Of a DNA stretch of 64,000 nt, positions 26,645-36,428 are shown piece after piece (position 1 is the first letter of the stretch; each line of letters begins with the position of its first letter). The notes below the pieces were generated by a model. It was not told where the DNA came from, made no database searches, and saw only the letters and a program-made list of their open reading frames with translations. Position numbers and translations under genes: made by a program. Source of the stretch: CALRQJ02 sp943370285 (GTDB taxonomy: Bacteria; Bacteroidota; Bacteroidia; Chitinophagales; Chitinophagaceae); assembly GCA_943370285.1 (NCBI GenBank), contig CALRQJ020000010.1:101655-165654 (forward strand), written 5' to 3'.

Positions 26645-28105
26645 TTACATCCAGTTTTTTTGTAGGGTTTCGGTTTTGTATAACGCATAATCAAGTAAGT
26701 CTTCTGCTTCGGAATTTGTAAGGTAAGGAAGCGTTACTTGTCCGCCAGCAGTATGCAAAATCACATTAGCATAACCTTTACGTTGTTGGTATAGCGATTG
26801 GCTTTTGGTTACAAATTGAATTTTCTCCCAATTCATCACCATATTTTTTCTGCCCCAAATGCCTTTGTACAATTGTAATCCGTGTTCCGATACCCAATAA
26901 CGAAAGTTGCGTTGAAAGCTAATGATACTCCAAACAAAATAGCCCAACCAAAGCAATAGAAAAAGTGCATACCAGTGCAACCAAATAGCAGCAATGCTTG
27001 TACTAATGGCAGCAATTGGTAATCCAATCATTACAATTCTGCGTTGTACATAAGCTTTCTGAATACGATTAGCTTCAGCAGTTGCAGCCGGGATAGCTTG
27101 TTGGTAGCAATCTACAATGGCATTTGTTTGGTGTTTTAATGTGGTAGGAATTACAATTTTTTGCTTTTTTTTCTCATTGGCATTTTCGCCGGTAGCTTTT
27201 AATTGTACTACATATAAGCCCAGTTTGCGGCGGATGAAATTGGTACGCCATTCTACTAATTGTATTTTATTAAAAGGAATGATATGTTGTTTCACTTGAA
27301 TCAATCCCCATTTTATCGCCAATCCTTTGGGATTGGTTTTTACTTGCATGTTAAAGTAGCGCAGCACTGTTCTAACAATAGAAATGGTTATTGCTAGAAG
27401 CAGTACCATTACAACAATAGCAGAGATGAGTTGCCAAGTAAATTCAACCGTTTCGCTATGGGCTTCTAACCAATCAAATGCTTCTATCTTAAAAATTCGT
27501 TTTACATCATCTAATCTTGCTAACACAAATAACCATATCAAGCCTAGTGTTTCTAAGTGGTTGGCAGATAAACTCAACTTTACTAAATCAATAGCTTGTA
27601 AGTGTACAATGGTTTCACTTACGGTTGTAGATTTTATATCTGTTTCAACAACATGTCCGGCTAAAATCATTTGTCTAAATGCAGTTGCATCTGCAATTGT
27701 TAATGCTTGAATGGCAACTTCAGTTTTTTCGGAGCCCGGTGTATCTATCAGCACTTTTGTGGTAGCGGTTAACGTATGCCAAAAATGTTGCTCAAGGTGA
27801 ACAGATTGAATTTTTTCTAAAGGAATAGTAATCGTTTTTTTACTAAATATGCCTTGTCGTATGATCAGTTCATTATTGAGTACATTAAACTTAAAGGTGA
27901 AAAATTCTAACACACTTCTTCCTATAATAAACAACAAAATGGCAAGTGCAGCAATACTCCAGAAAAAAACCGGATTATCCTTTTTTCTAAAAACAGTAGC
28001 CAGTAGTAAGGGCCAAAAAATCGTTAGCATTTGCCTCGAAATCTTGATGCCCAAAATCAATAATGCAACGGCTGATTGTTGTTGTGGTTTACTCCAGTCC
28101 CTCAT
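26645..28105 (-). CDS. PH-domain (bPH2/DUF304) membrane protein, YdbT-like
   Basis: The 486-residue protein has several hydrophobic segments in pairs (about 26-63, 190-250 and 340-400). A bPH2 domain follows each pair: FNVLNNELIIRQGIF, MQVKTNPKGLAIKWGLI and RYWVSEHGLQLYKGIW. This is the layout of YdbT. The short partner gene upstream overlaps by 17 bases. The pair's function is not known for this group; in Bacillus, YdbS/YdbT are linked to resistance to bacteriocin-like compounds. I infer inner-membrane location only. Confidence 0.85.
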   Translation of the reverse strand: MRDWSKPQQQSAVALLILGIKISRQMLTIFWPLLLATVFRKKDNPVFFWSIAALAILLFIIGRSVLEFFTFKFNVLNNELIIRQGIFSKKTITIPLEKIQSVHLEQHFWHTLTATTKVLIDTPGSEKTEVAIQALTIADATAFRQMILAGHVVETDIKSTTVSETIVHLQAIDLVKLSLSANHLETLGLIWLFVLARLDDVKRIFKIEAFDWLEAHSETVEFTWQLISAIVVMVLLLAITISIVRTVLRYFNMQVKTNPKGLAIKWGLIQVKQHIIPFNKIQLVEWRTNFIRRKLGLYVVQLKATGENANEKKKQKIVIPTTLKHQTNAIVDCYQQAIPAATAEANRIQKAYVQRRIVMIGLPIAAISTSIAAIWLHWYALFLLLWLGYFVWSIISFQRNFRYWVSEHGLQLYKGIWGRKNMVMNWEKIQFVTKSQSLYQQRKGYANVILHTAGGQVTLPYLTNSEAEDLLDYALYKTETLQKNWM

Positions 28106-28625
28106 GTGTTTGTGCCGGATTTATATGTTGCAGAATGAAGGATTTGAGTTGTTCTGCCGCTTCTTGTTGAAGACCAGGGATAGATATATCTCCTGTTTCG
28201 GCTGCAGCGGTATAAAGCGTCAACGAGGCTAATTTAAATTTTCTGTCAATAGGCCCGCTATTAACTACTACATGCTGAATACGATTGAAAGGCACAACAT
28301 GAAAATCTTGAAAAATCCAGCCGTTTTTATACAAAATATCATGCTCCCTAACAGCATAACTTTTTCTTTTGAAGGAACCGGTTCCTATAATAACGGTTAA
28401 TGTAACCATTATGCAATAGGCAAGTGCTGCAATACCCATAGCCCAATAGTTATGCCAGTCATCAATAAAATAAAACAATGCAATTGCGGCAATAAGTATG
28501 CTGCCAAAAGTAATGAGCCAAGTTAATCGCAGTGCTTTTAAATAAGCGGGCTGAATGGGCTGTAAAACAATATCCTTTGTTTGAGGTATTTGGTATGGGT
28601 TTATTTGACTATTTGTAAAATCCAT
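28089..28625 (-). CDS. PH-domain (bPH2) membrane protein, YdbS-like
   Basis: The 178-residue protein has two transmembrane helices (about 30-85) and then a bPH2 domain with AVREHDILYKNGWIFQDFHVVPFNRIQHV. The last 17 bases overlap the larger PH-domain gene, as in YdbS-YdbT pairs elsewhere. The two proteins are probably subunits of one membrane complex. Start ATG at 28625 is supported by the following helix position. Confidence 0.85.
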   Translation of the reverse strand: MDFTNSQINPYQIPQTKDIVLQPIQPAYLKALRLTWLITFGSILIAAIALFYFIDDWHNYWAMGIAALAYCIMVTLTVIIGTGSFKRKSYAVREHDILYKNGWIFQDFHVVPFNRIQHVVVNSGPIDRKFKLASLTLYTAAAETGDISIPGLQQEAAEQLKSFILQHINPAQTHEGLE

Positions 28626-28657
28626 GCCCTAAAAGTAGGGAATGTATAGTGATTACC

Positions 28658-29707
28658 TTATCCCATCACCAGTAAATCTTCTTCGCTTAATAAGTTGGTG
28701 TGAATCGTTTCTTTTTTCAAACTTCTGCCTAATTCCATTACATGCTGAACAGTATCGTAAGTATGGTGTGTTAAGTTCAAAGATTTTTGTTTGCTTTCGT
28801 GTAGCCAGTGGCTGATCGTTTGTTCAAAATGAGAAGTGATGGAAGCAATAACAGGAACATCAAATCTTTTTAATGCTGCGGCATTACACTGTTGTTCATA
28901 TTGCCCTTTAATGGGTAGAACCAATAATTTTTTGCCTAAGTATAAAGCTTCAGCAGGGGTTTCAAAGCCGGCACCGGTAATCATGCCGTGGCAGTTAATT
29001 AAGGCCTCATTAAAACCGTTTGTGCTGATTGGCACAAAACTAATATGCCCTTTTTTGACTTCCTGTTTTACTTGTTTTGAGAAAATTTTAAATGGAATAT
29101 CTTTTATGTTCTTTATTGCTTCAAATACAACTTCATCTGTATAATGCGATAAATACACGGCAATAAAACCTTTGTCTTTTGGAACGGCAGACATAATATC
29201 CGCTTTAATGATTGGCGAAAAAATATTGCTATCGTATTGTTCAAAATGCAAGCCAACATAATGGGAAGCAGCAGCATAATACTTTAAAATCAGTTCGCCA
29301 ATGGGGTCTTTAAATGAAGGCCTCGGTACAAGCTTACTTTGAAAACTTGCTTGATGTCCAAAATTGATAGAAGGAATATTTTTTAATTTACAAGCCAATG
29401 CAGTAATACTTTCAAAATCATTAATCACTATATCATAATTTTCTACCGGTAATTGTTTGGCTTCATTGATGATGCGTTTTATGCTTAAGGCTTTCCACAT
29501 TTTCCAATAGTCTAATCCGCCACGATTGCCGTAAAATAAGCTTAAGCCTTTGCTTCTAAATTTAACCGGTAAATCACAGGATAAGCTGTTGTTGCTGCCA
29601 CTTAAAAAAACATCTACAGAGCCATACTGTTGCAAATAGGGCATTAATTCCATAGCTCGGGCTATATGTCCGTTTCCGGTGGCTTGTATGGCGTAAAAGA
29701 TTTTCAT
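28658..29707 (-). CDS. GT-B glycosyltransferase-like protein (PF13528 type)
   Basis: The 349-residue protein opens with TGNGHIARAMEL, the N-terminal motif of UGT/MurG-like GT-B enzymes. In the C-terminal half MITGAGFETPAEALYLGKK is the donor-binding motif. No signal peptide or membrane segment. The partner gene (metallophosphoesterase) ends one base upstream, so they form a two-gene operon found together in many Bacteroidota; I recall the co-occurrence, not a proven function. A role in a membrane lipid or wall glycan is inferred. Confidence 0.82.
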   Translation of the reverse strand: MKIFYAIQATGNGHIARAMELMPYLQQYGSVDVFLSGSNNSLSCDLPVKFRSKGLSLFYGNRGGLDYWKMWKALSIKRIINEAKQLPVENYDIVINDFESITALACKLKNIPSINFGHQASFQSKLVPRPSFKDPIGELILKYYAAASHYVGLHFEQYDSNIFSPIIKADIMSAVPKDKGFIAVYLSHYTDEVVFEAIKNIKDIPFKIFSKQVKQEVKKGHISFVPISTNGFNEALINCHGMITGAGFETPAEALYLGKKLLVLPIKGQYEQQCNAAALKRFDVPVIASITSHFEQTISHWLHESKQKSLNLTHHTYDTVQHVMELGRSLKKETIHTNLLSEEDLLVMG

Positions 29708-30619
29708 TTAGGTGGTTTGAGTGGTAAAAAACGACACTTGTTGTTGCTGTAATGTGGAGATGAAAAGGGCTACTTCGTCTGTTACAACCGAGAAGGCAGG
29801 AGCCTTTTTATGCATCGTAACAACCGGTGTTTCTTGTTGGCTAAACTGGTTTTCCTCGTATTGATAAATAGTCCAGTCGTTATTGTTGTATTCTAATGCG
29901 GTTAAGTTTTCAATCCAATCGCCACTATTCATATAGGTAACCGATCCATTTTTCGTAGTTACGATTCTTTTGCTCGGCTGATGTATGTGACCACAAATCA
30001 CATAGTCATATTTTTTTTCAATCGCTAGTTCTGCGGCGGTCATTTCAAAGTCTGCAATCCAGGAAACAGCTTTCTTTACGCTATTCTTCACTTTTTTACT
30101 CAAGCTCATTTTTTCTCTACCCACCAACTTCAAACACCAGTTAATAAAACGATTGAGTAATATCAACAAATCGTAACCATGACCACCTAATTTGGCTAAG
30201 ATTTTGGCACTACCTTTTGTTGTGGCATCAAAAACATCTCCATGAAAAATCCAAGTCATTTTGCCATTAATTTCCATCACCAACTTATCGGTTAACTGAA
30301 AATTGCCCATCTGTATATCGCTGTATCTGCGAAGCACTTCATCATGATTTCCGGTAATATAAATCACCCTTGTTCCTTTACTTAACAAGTTCATGATTTC
30401 TTTAATCACCTGCATATGTGACACAGGAAAGTAGCGTTTGTTGAATTGCCAAACGTCAACGATATCGCCATTAAGCACAAGAATTTGTGGGCTGATACTT
30501 TTTAGGTAGGTAACAATTTCTTTGGCATGACAACCATAAGTGCCCAAGTGCAAATCGCTAAGTACTACAACTTCTATAGGCCTTCTTTCCATAAGATGGG
30601 GTTTATCAAAACTCCACAT
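29708..30619 (-). CDS. Metallophosphoesterase, LpxH-like (UDP-2,3-diacylglucosamine diphosphatase family)
   Basis: The 303-residue protein carries the calcineurin-like metal motifs in order: SDLHLG, NGDIVD, TGNHDE, FHGDVFD and CGHIHQP. The spacing and the YLKSISPQILVLNGD stretch fit LpxH-like enzymes that cleave the diphosphate of UDP-diacylglucosamine; other members act on other substrates. An internal ATG at 30592 is an alternative start. The glycosyltransferase gene follows directly, which suggests that the two enzymes work on one lipid-linked intermediate (inference). Confidence 0.85.
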   Translation of the reverse strand: MWSFDKPHLMERRPIEVVVLSDLHLGTYGCHAKEIVTYLKSISPQILVLNGDIVDVWQFNKRYFPVSHMQVIKEIMNLLSKGTRVIYITGNHDEVLRRYSDIQMGNFQLTDKLVMEINGKMTWIFHGDVFDATTKGSAKILAKLGGHGYDLLILLNRFINWCLKLVGREKMSLSKKVKNSVKKAVSWIADFEMTAAELAIEKKYDYVICGHIHQPSKRIVTTKNGSVTYMNSGDWIENLTALEYNNNDWTIYQYEENQFSQQETPVVTMHKKAPAFSVVTDEVALFISTLQQQQVSFFTTQTT

Positions 30620-30677
30620 CTTAGGTTAACTGAACGTTACGGATACATTACTTAAATGTTATATGATGCGATTTGAA

Positions 30678-31535
30678 TTAGCTCCACTCTTCGTCTTTCC
30701 TCAATTCTTCTTTATGCACTTTGGCAGAAATGGCAATGCTAATTTCGTAGAGAATCCATAGTGGGGTAAAGACCAACATTTGGCTCATCCAATCGGGACT
30801 TGGTGTAATTACGGCTGCCAATACCAATATAATTACAATAGCATATTTACGAGATGTTTTGAGTAGCTGTGGTGTTATCAAACCAATTTTAGTAAGGGCA
30901 TAAGCCAATACAGGTAATTCAAACGCTATACTGCATCCTAAAATTAAATTGATGAGGTTTTCGAGATAATCGGTAAGTGTTGGTTTGGTTTCAATCAGAT
31001 TACCAATACCAATATTATAATTGGCTAAAAAGTTAAATGTAAATGGGGCTAATAGCAGATAACCAAAAGCGGCACCAACAAAAAAACAAAACGACACCCA
31101 AAAAATGATACCACGGGTATATTTTAGTTCGGATGGTTTAAGGGCAGGTTTTGCAAATTTCCAAAACTCCCAAAATATGTATGGGAAAGCCGCAATAAAG
31201 CCACCTGCTAATGCAATATTGATACTGCCTGTAAACTGTGCACCAAAGGCTGTAGTTTGTAATTGTACATTCATTGGTGGCATGCACAAGGCATCGCCAA
31301 TACCTAATTTATGACTTAGGGCACAAAGGGCTCTGTAGCTAATAAAATCGTTTTGAATAGGGCCGGCGATGATATTGGTAAATATCCAATCCATCTTTAC
31401 AAAAATGAAAATAGCAAAGAATAGGATGGCCAATACAGACCGCATAATATGCCAACGGAGTTCCTCCAAATGGTCTATAAAGGTCATTTCAGCCTGATTG
31501 CTGCTATTGTTTCTACCAAAAAGCCGGTTTGCCAT
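30678..31535 (-). CDS. tatC: Sec-independent (twin-arginine) protein translocase subunit TatC
   Basis: The 285-residue integral membrane protein has the six-helix TatC layout. The N-terminus contains MTFIDHLEELRWHIMRSV, the cytoplasmic segment with the conserved Glu that binds the RR signal. The first periplasmic loop (about 49-95) is longer than in E. coli TatC. TatC recognises folded proteins with RR signals; a candidate substrate in this window is the PLP enzyme at 60788-62092. TatA is not next to it. Confidence 0.94.
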   Translation of the reverse strand: MANRLFGRNNSSNQAEMTFIDHLEELRWHIMRSVLAILFFAIFIFVKMDWIFTNIIAGPIQNDFISYRALCALSHKLGIGDALCMPPMNVQLQTTAFGAQFTGSINIALAGGFIAAFPYIFWEFWKFAKPALKPSELKYTRGIIFWVSFCFFVGAAFGYLLLAPFTFNFLANYNIGIGNLIETKPTLTDYLENLINLILGCSIAFELPVLAYALTKIGLITPQLLKTSRKYAIVIILVLAAVITPSPDWMSQMLVFTPLWILYEISIAISAKVHKEELRKDEEWS

Positions 31536-31553
31536 AATGCTTTACGAAAGCGG

Positions 31554-31561
31554 CAAAGTTA
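31554..31561 (-). promoter_or_regulatory. -7 box for tatC
   Basis: On the minus strand TAACTTTG, a full match to TAnnTTTG, 18 bases upstream of the tatC ATG at 31535. The -33 region is T-rich (TTTTC) at about 21 bases. Confidence 0.5.
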
Positions 31562-31625
31562 ATTGTATTGAGTATTGAGCCCGAAAAGAATACTGCTGAT
31601 TTATAGAATTTAATGATCAAAGGTT

Positions 31626-32744
31626 TTATTCATGCTCATTTGCCAAAGGAAGTTGAACGGTTATTTTGGTTCCTTCGCCTTCGCTGGAAATAATTTTTAA
31701 TTCGCCTTGGTTTAAGTCAATCAAACGTTTAACGAGGTATAGCCCTATACCTAAGCCTTGTTGTTCAAACTTTTTACGGTTGAATTGTTTGAAAGGCGCT
31801 ATTTCATCCAAACTCTCTAACACAAAACCACGGCCGTAATCTGTTACTTCAATAATATAATCATCCCCTTCTTTACGACCCTTAATTTGAACCGGAGAAT
31901 TGGCTTTTGAAAATTTAAAGGCATTATCCGTTAATTCTAATATCACTCGTTGTAAGTATTCGGCATTCATCCTTATGTCACATTCTTCTAAATCGATACT
32001 TAAATCCGGAATACGACCATAAATCTCTTTGGTCATGGTTTGCAATTCGCTTTTGACCTTTTGCGTCCAATTGCTCCGGGCAATTCCGGTTGAAAACATC
32101 GATAGGAGTTCGGTATAAACTTCAGCTCTTTTAATTTCTTCGAACAACATAAGGTTGGCCAAAGAATGATTAAGCCTTAAGCCTGATTTTAAAATCGACA
32201 GCAGCAAATCATGAATTTGCTTATCGGTAAAGGAGTCCCTTGCATTTAGTAATAGGTTCAGCCCGCCCAAAATACCATGTAGTGGTGTATTAAACTCATG
32301 ATAGTAAGTAGCAAAAACGGTAGTATCTAATTCATGCTTTACTTTAGTGTATTCGCCAACTACTTTTTCATGACGCTTTAACCTTGTTTCTATCGCTTTT
32401 ACTAAGTCCTTGGCAGTAAATGGTTTGGTGATATAATCATCGGCCCCCAATTCCATGCCGTGCCTAATATCGTTTTTATCAATTTTTGCCGTCAAAAAAA
32501 TAAATGGCGTATTTTGAATAATGGCTGTTTTGCGAACATACTCCAACACCTTAAAGCCATCCATTTTTGGCATCATAATATCGCAAACAATCAAGGTGGG
32601 CCTAAAATCAATGGCTTCTAAAACGCCTTGTTTACCATTGGCGGCAGTACGTACAACATAGCCTTTGGCTTCTAACAGCTCTTGAATATTCTCTCTAATT
32701 CCCTGCTCATCTTCAATTATAAGTAGTCTAACTTGGTTTTCCAT
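31626..32744 (-). CDS. Response regulator-histidine kinase hybrid (receiver first)
   Basis: The 372-residue protein begins with a receiver domain (1-125): acidic pocket Glu11-Asp12, phosphoacceptor Asp55 in CDIMMPKMDG and Lys107 in ITKPF. A HisKA-like helix pair follows with YYHEFNTPL (His149), and a HATPase domain at about 235-368 with the N-box ELTDNAFKFS and G-boxes GRGF and GLGIGLYL. This receiver-first order suggests an intermediate of a phosphorelay. Its first 17 bases overlap the end of the large PAS kinase gene, so both proteins are made together and probably exchange phosphate. No DNA-binding output domain is present. Confidence 0.9.
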   Translation of the reverse strand: MENQVRLLIIEDEQGIRENIQELLEAKGYVVRTAANGKQGVLEAIDFRPTLIVCDIMMPKMDGFKVLEYVRKTAIIQNTPFIFLTAKIDKNDIRHGMELGADDYITKPFTAKDLVKAIETRLKRHEKVVGEYTKVKHELDTTVFATYYHEFNTPLHGILGGLNLLLNARDSFTDKQIHDLLLSILKSGLRLNHSLANLMLFEEIKRAEVYTELLSMFSTGIARSNWTQKVKSELQTMTKEIYGRIPDLSIDLEECDIRMNAEYLQRVILELTDNAFKFSKANSPVQIKGRKEGDDYIIEVTDYGRGFVLESLDEIAPFKQFNRKKFEQQGLGIGLYLVKRLIDLNQGELKIISSEGEGTKITVQLPLANEHE

Positions 32745-35700
32745 GATGGTTATTTTGCTTTACAGGTATTTGTATGGTGATGGTGGTGCCCTTATTTAAC
32801 TGACTTTTTACAAAAATATTGCCTTTATGTTGTTCAATAAATTCTTTTACAACAGATAAACCTAAGCCGGTTCCATCAAAATCATCGGTATTGGTGGCTC
32901 TATAAAACGGCTGAAACAGGTTTTTTTGGTCTTCTTCGGGTATACCAATACCATAATCGGTAATGGCAATTTCCACTACATCTGTCAAGAAATGAATATT
33001 TAGTAAAATATTGCCTTCTTCAGAATACTTAAAACCATTGCTGATGATATTTTCAATAGCGTGACCAAGTAGCTTTGGGTCAAAATCAACGACAACCGGT
33101 TTTCCGGTAATGGAGATATTGATTTTTCGGTCATTTGCTACGGTAGGGTTGTATTTTTCTTCGGCAATATTGGTGCAAAATGCCACCAAATCTGCAGTTT
33201 CGGGTTTAAATGGTGTTCGGTCTGCATTGGCACGGCCAAGTAATAGCACATCATTCATTAAGCTTTGTAAGCGTTCTACTTCGGCTTGAATTTTTGTGAA
33301 TTGCTTTTTGAAGGGTTTTTGTTTGTCTTCGGTCAAATTTTCAACATACATCTCCATAATTTCTACCCCACTTTGAATTACCGTTAGTGGTGTTCTAAAT
33401 TGATGCGATGCGGTAGAAACAAACATGGTTCGCAATTCATTCAGTTCTCTTTCTTTTTCTAATGATTGCTTTAACTCTTTCAATAAACTTTCTCTTTCGG
33501 TAACATCTCGGCTGGCAGATTGAATACTATCGATAGTGCCATTTTTGAAAATGGGTTTTATCCAAACTTCTAATACTTTTTCTTCGCCGGTTTTGGTATG
33601 TACTTTATGGGTGAATTTTCTTGGAATTTGATCAATGGATAAACCTAAAATTTTATTGGTTACATACATTTTATCTTCATCGTTTTTAACCAGCATAGTA
33701 ACGATGGGTTTTTGTAACAACTCTTCTGCGTTGTAGCCCAAAACCGTTTCGCAAGATGGAGAAACGTAAATAAACTCTCCTTTTAAGTTGTATATGGCTA
33801 CTACGTCGTTACTATTTTCAGACAACAAACGGTAGCGTTCTTCACTGGTTCTAATTTTATTTTCGGCAATTACTCTTTCGGTAATATCTCGGGTAGAACA
33901 GATGATGGAAGAAGTGTTGCCCGCCGAATCTAAAATGGGTTTGCTGTACGTTTCTACCCATCTGTATTCTTCATTATTGTTTCGTAAACGATAACGAACT
34001 TGTGTTTCTTTTTTATGTAATACAACTGGAGCAATGCCATTTTCCATCACTGCTGCAACATCTTCGGGATGCACAAATTCAAACAAGCTTTTGCCGGGGA
34101 TATCTTCGGGTGTAAAACCCAAAATGCTTTTTACTGCAGGAGAAGCATAGGTATATCTTCCATCTGCATCGTGAATAGAAATAAAATCGCTTACATTCTC
34201 TGATATAAACCTGAACTTTCGTTCACTTTCAAATAGCGATTGCTCAATGTTTTCGATATGCGTATAATCTGTTTTTACTAAGTACAGTTTATAACCGGTA
34301 TCGCCTGCATCTTTCGCAACTGTAATTTTTTCCAAAATCATTTTTGTTTCGCCATCAGGTGTTGAAATGCGATAAAAAATTTCTCCTTTTGCTTTGTTGG
34401 CAATGGCTTTTTCTATTTCTCTGCTTACGCCTACTGCATCTTCAATATGAATTCTTTCTTTCCATATAAGGCCATTGGCAATAAAATCTGCCTTAGTGCA
34501 ACCGTATAAAAATTCAACATTGTCGCTTACAAATTCATATTGCTGACTTTCAATATCATAAATGGCATACACATCATCAATGTTGTTGATGAGGTGAGTA
34601 AGCTGTTCAGAAATACGATTTAAATGTTCTTCATACTTCAATCGTTCTCTCACATCTCTCAACACACAGAGTAAATATTTCTTGTTTTTAAATTGGAAGG
34701 TAGAAGATGAAAACTCAAACGCAATTTGTGTGGTATTGTCTTTATTTGGAAAACTGATTAGACGATTATTTACTTGAAAATTATTCTGTACCACCAGCTT
34801 CATCAAATCTACAAATTTGATTTGCTGATCGGGGCTCCAATTTTTATAACTCTGTCCTACCCATTCAGCCGGTGTGTATCCTAAAATGCTAATCGCATCA
34901 TTTACATTTTCAATTACATTATTTTCTAAATCGATAGTGAGAATGATTTCTTTACTACTGTTAAGAATGGTTTGCAGTTTATCGTTACTGTCTTGTAGTA
35001 ATACATCAGCAGCATGTTTTTCGTTAATGTTTTCGATGGTACCAAAACTGCCAGTAATATTTCCGGCATCATCACTAACTGCACGGGCTAAAATTCTTGC
35101 CCAAATTACATCTCCGTTCTTATGAATAAATCGAACTTTCTGTTCACAGCGGTCGCCGGGCTGCACCAACATCGACAAAAAATTGGCCACACATTTGTCT
35201 TTGTCTTCAGGCAATAAGTAGTGGGTAAAATCAGTGCCAATAGAGGGAGCTATGTCATAGCCTAACATATCTTGCCAAGCGCTACTCAAAAAACTCCATT
35301 TGCCATCGGGGCTAAGCATGAATACAATCTGACTAAGATTATTGACTAGAAAATCGTACTGCTCTTTATGCGTTTTTAACTCATATTCCGCCATTTTATT
35401 GCGGGTAATATCGGCACTAAGCCCAATTAATTTAATGGCTTTGTTGTCTTTATTTCTGATGACTCTTTCTCGGGTATTCACCCAATAATATTCTTCTGAT
35501 TGAGGCGTGGCTTTTGTACGAAAAGAAATTTCGGCTACTTTAATGTTATGGTCTGTTGTAATTTCTTTAAAGTGAGCGGCCATTTTTTCTCTATCGCCGG
35601 GGTGTACTAAATCTTCTAACCATTTATCATAGGTCAGTGGATAAGTACCGGCATTTATTTTGCCGTTAGATGCGCTGCTTGTAATAATAGTAGAAATATT

Positions 35701-36330
35701 TTTCTCTAAATCCCACTCCCACAAATATTCATTCAGTGCACCTAAAGCAGTTTCGAAAACAAAATTTCGTTCTTCTATTTTTTGTTTCAGGCTTCGGGTT
35801 TCAATATTTACACCAATGGCTCCGGCTAAAGATTGTAACATTTCAGTTTCTGTCAAACGCCATTTGCGTGGTTCGTATCTGTCGCCAAAACCAATAAATC
35901 CCCATAGCAAGTTGTCTTGAAAAATAGGAGTAAGTAATACGGCTTTCAATCCTGCTGCCAATAAAATTTGCTGCAACAGCGGCGAAGCATTGGTGTCAGT
36001 AGTTACTTGAAATGATTTTTTATCTTCTAATAAACGTTTGATCTCCGGAAAAAGAGATGTTTTTAAGTTTTGTACATATTGAATTTCTTTAGACGTTTTA
36101 TCAAAAACTCCATCTTGCCACCAATGAATGATGGAAGTATGTAATTCGCCGGTAGCGATATCGGTATGGTTCTTAAAAATGAAACAGCGGTCTAAGTGAA
36201 GGGCATTCGATAGCCATTCTACAATTTTTTCCAGTGCTTCATCGGGGTTGTTATTAACGATGAGTTCGTTCAAACACTTGGCAATCGTATACACCTGGCT
36301 TTCGGTACTATTGTGCTGTAAGGTGTTCAT
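32728..36330 (-). CDS. Multi-PAS/GAF sensor histidine kinase
   Basis: With ATG 36330 the product is 1200 residues (a TTG at 36345 is less likely). Residues about 15-180 look like a GAF domain. About six PAS domains with PAC motifs follow to about 950, e.g. ISIHDADGRYTYASPAVKSILGF and VAIYNLKGEFIYVSPSCETVLGY. The HisKA domain has ASHQFRTPLT with phospho-His976; the HATPase domain at about 1075-1195 has ENIISNGFKYS and GTGLGLSVVKEF. No transmembrane segment is visible, so the sensor is cytoplasmic. The downstream receiver-kinase protein overlaps by 17 bases. Signals are unknown. Confidence 0.92.
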   Translation of the reverse strand: MNTLQHNSTESQVYTIAKCLNELIVNNNPDEALEKIVEWLSNALHLDRCFIFKNHTDIATGELHTSIIHWWQDGVFDKTSKEIQYVQNLKTSLFPEIKRLLEDKKSFQVTTDTNASPLLQQILLAAGLKAVLLTPIFQDNLLWGFIGFGDRYEPRKWRLTETEMLQSLAGAIGVNIETRSLKQKIEERNFVFETALGALNEYLWEWDLEKNISTIITSSASNGKINAGTYPLTYDKWLEDLVHPGDREKMAAHFKEITTDHNIKVAEISFRTKATPQSEEYYWVNTRERVIRNKDNKAIKLIGLSADITRNKMAEYELKTHKEQYDFLVNNLSQIVFMLSPDGKWSFLSSAWQDMLGYDIAPSIGTDFTHYLLPEDKDKCVANFLSMLVQPGDRCEQKVRFIHKNGDVIWARILARAVSDDAGNITGSFGTIENINEKHAADVLLQDSNDKLQTILNSSKEIILTIDLENNVIENVNDAISILGYTPAEWVGQSYKNWSPDQQIKFVDLMKLVVQNNFQVNNRLISFPNKDNTTQIAFEFSSSTFQFKNKKYLLCVLRDVRERLKYEEHLNRISEQLTHLINNIDDVYAIYDIESQQYEFVSDNVEFLYGCTKADFIANGLIWKERIHIEDAVGVSREIEKAIANKAKGEIFYRISTPDGETKMILEKITVAKDAGDTGYKLYLVKTDYTHIENIEQSLFESERKFRFISENVSDFISIHDADGRYTYASPAVKSILGFTPEDIPGKSLFEFVHPEDVAAVMENGIAPVVLHKKETQVRYRLRNNNEEYRWVETYSKPILDSAGNTSSIICSTRDITERVIAENKIRTSEERYRLLSENSNDVVAIYNLKGEFIYVSPSCETVLGYNAEELLQKPIVTMLVKNDEDKMYVTNKILGLSIDQIPRKFTHKVHTKTGEEKVLEVWIKPIFKNGTIDSIQSASRDVTERESLLKELKQSLEKERELNELRTMFVSTASHQFRTPLTVIQSGVEIMEMYVENLTEDKQKPFKKQFTKIQAEVERLQSLMNDVLLLGRANADRTPFKPETADLVAFCTNIAEEKYNPTVANDRKINISITGKPVVVDFDPKLLGHAIENIISNGFKYSEEGNILLNIHFLTDVVEIAITDYGIGIPEEDQKNLFQPFYRATNTDDFDGTGLGLSVVKEFIEQHKGNIFVKSQLNKGTTITIQIPVKQNNHHGKPS

Positions 36331-36428
36331 ATAAGATGGGCTCAAAAGCGTATTTAACCGTTAGTGCAATTGCACAGCCGCAAACGCTGTAAAGCCAATA
36401 ACGAAAAAAACAGCAATATAGTATTGCT

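Noticed and set aside
27117..28232. Three plus-strand frames in the PH-domain region
   Set aside because: They lie inside the PH-domain genes and their low-complexity composition follows the antisense of real codons.
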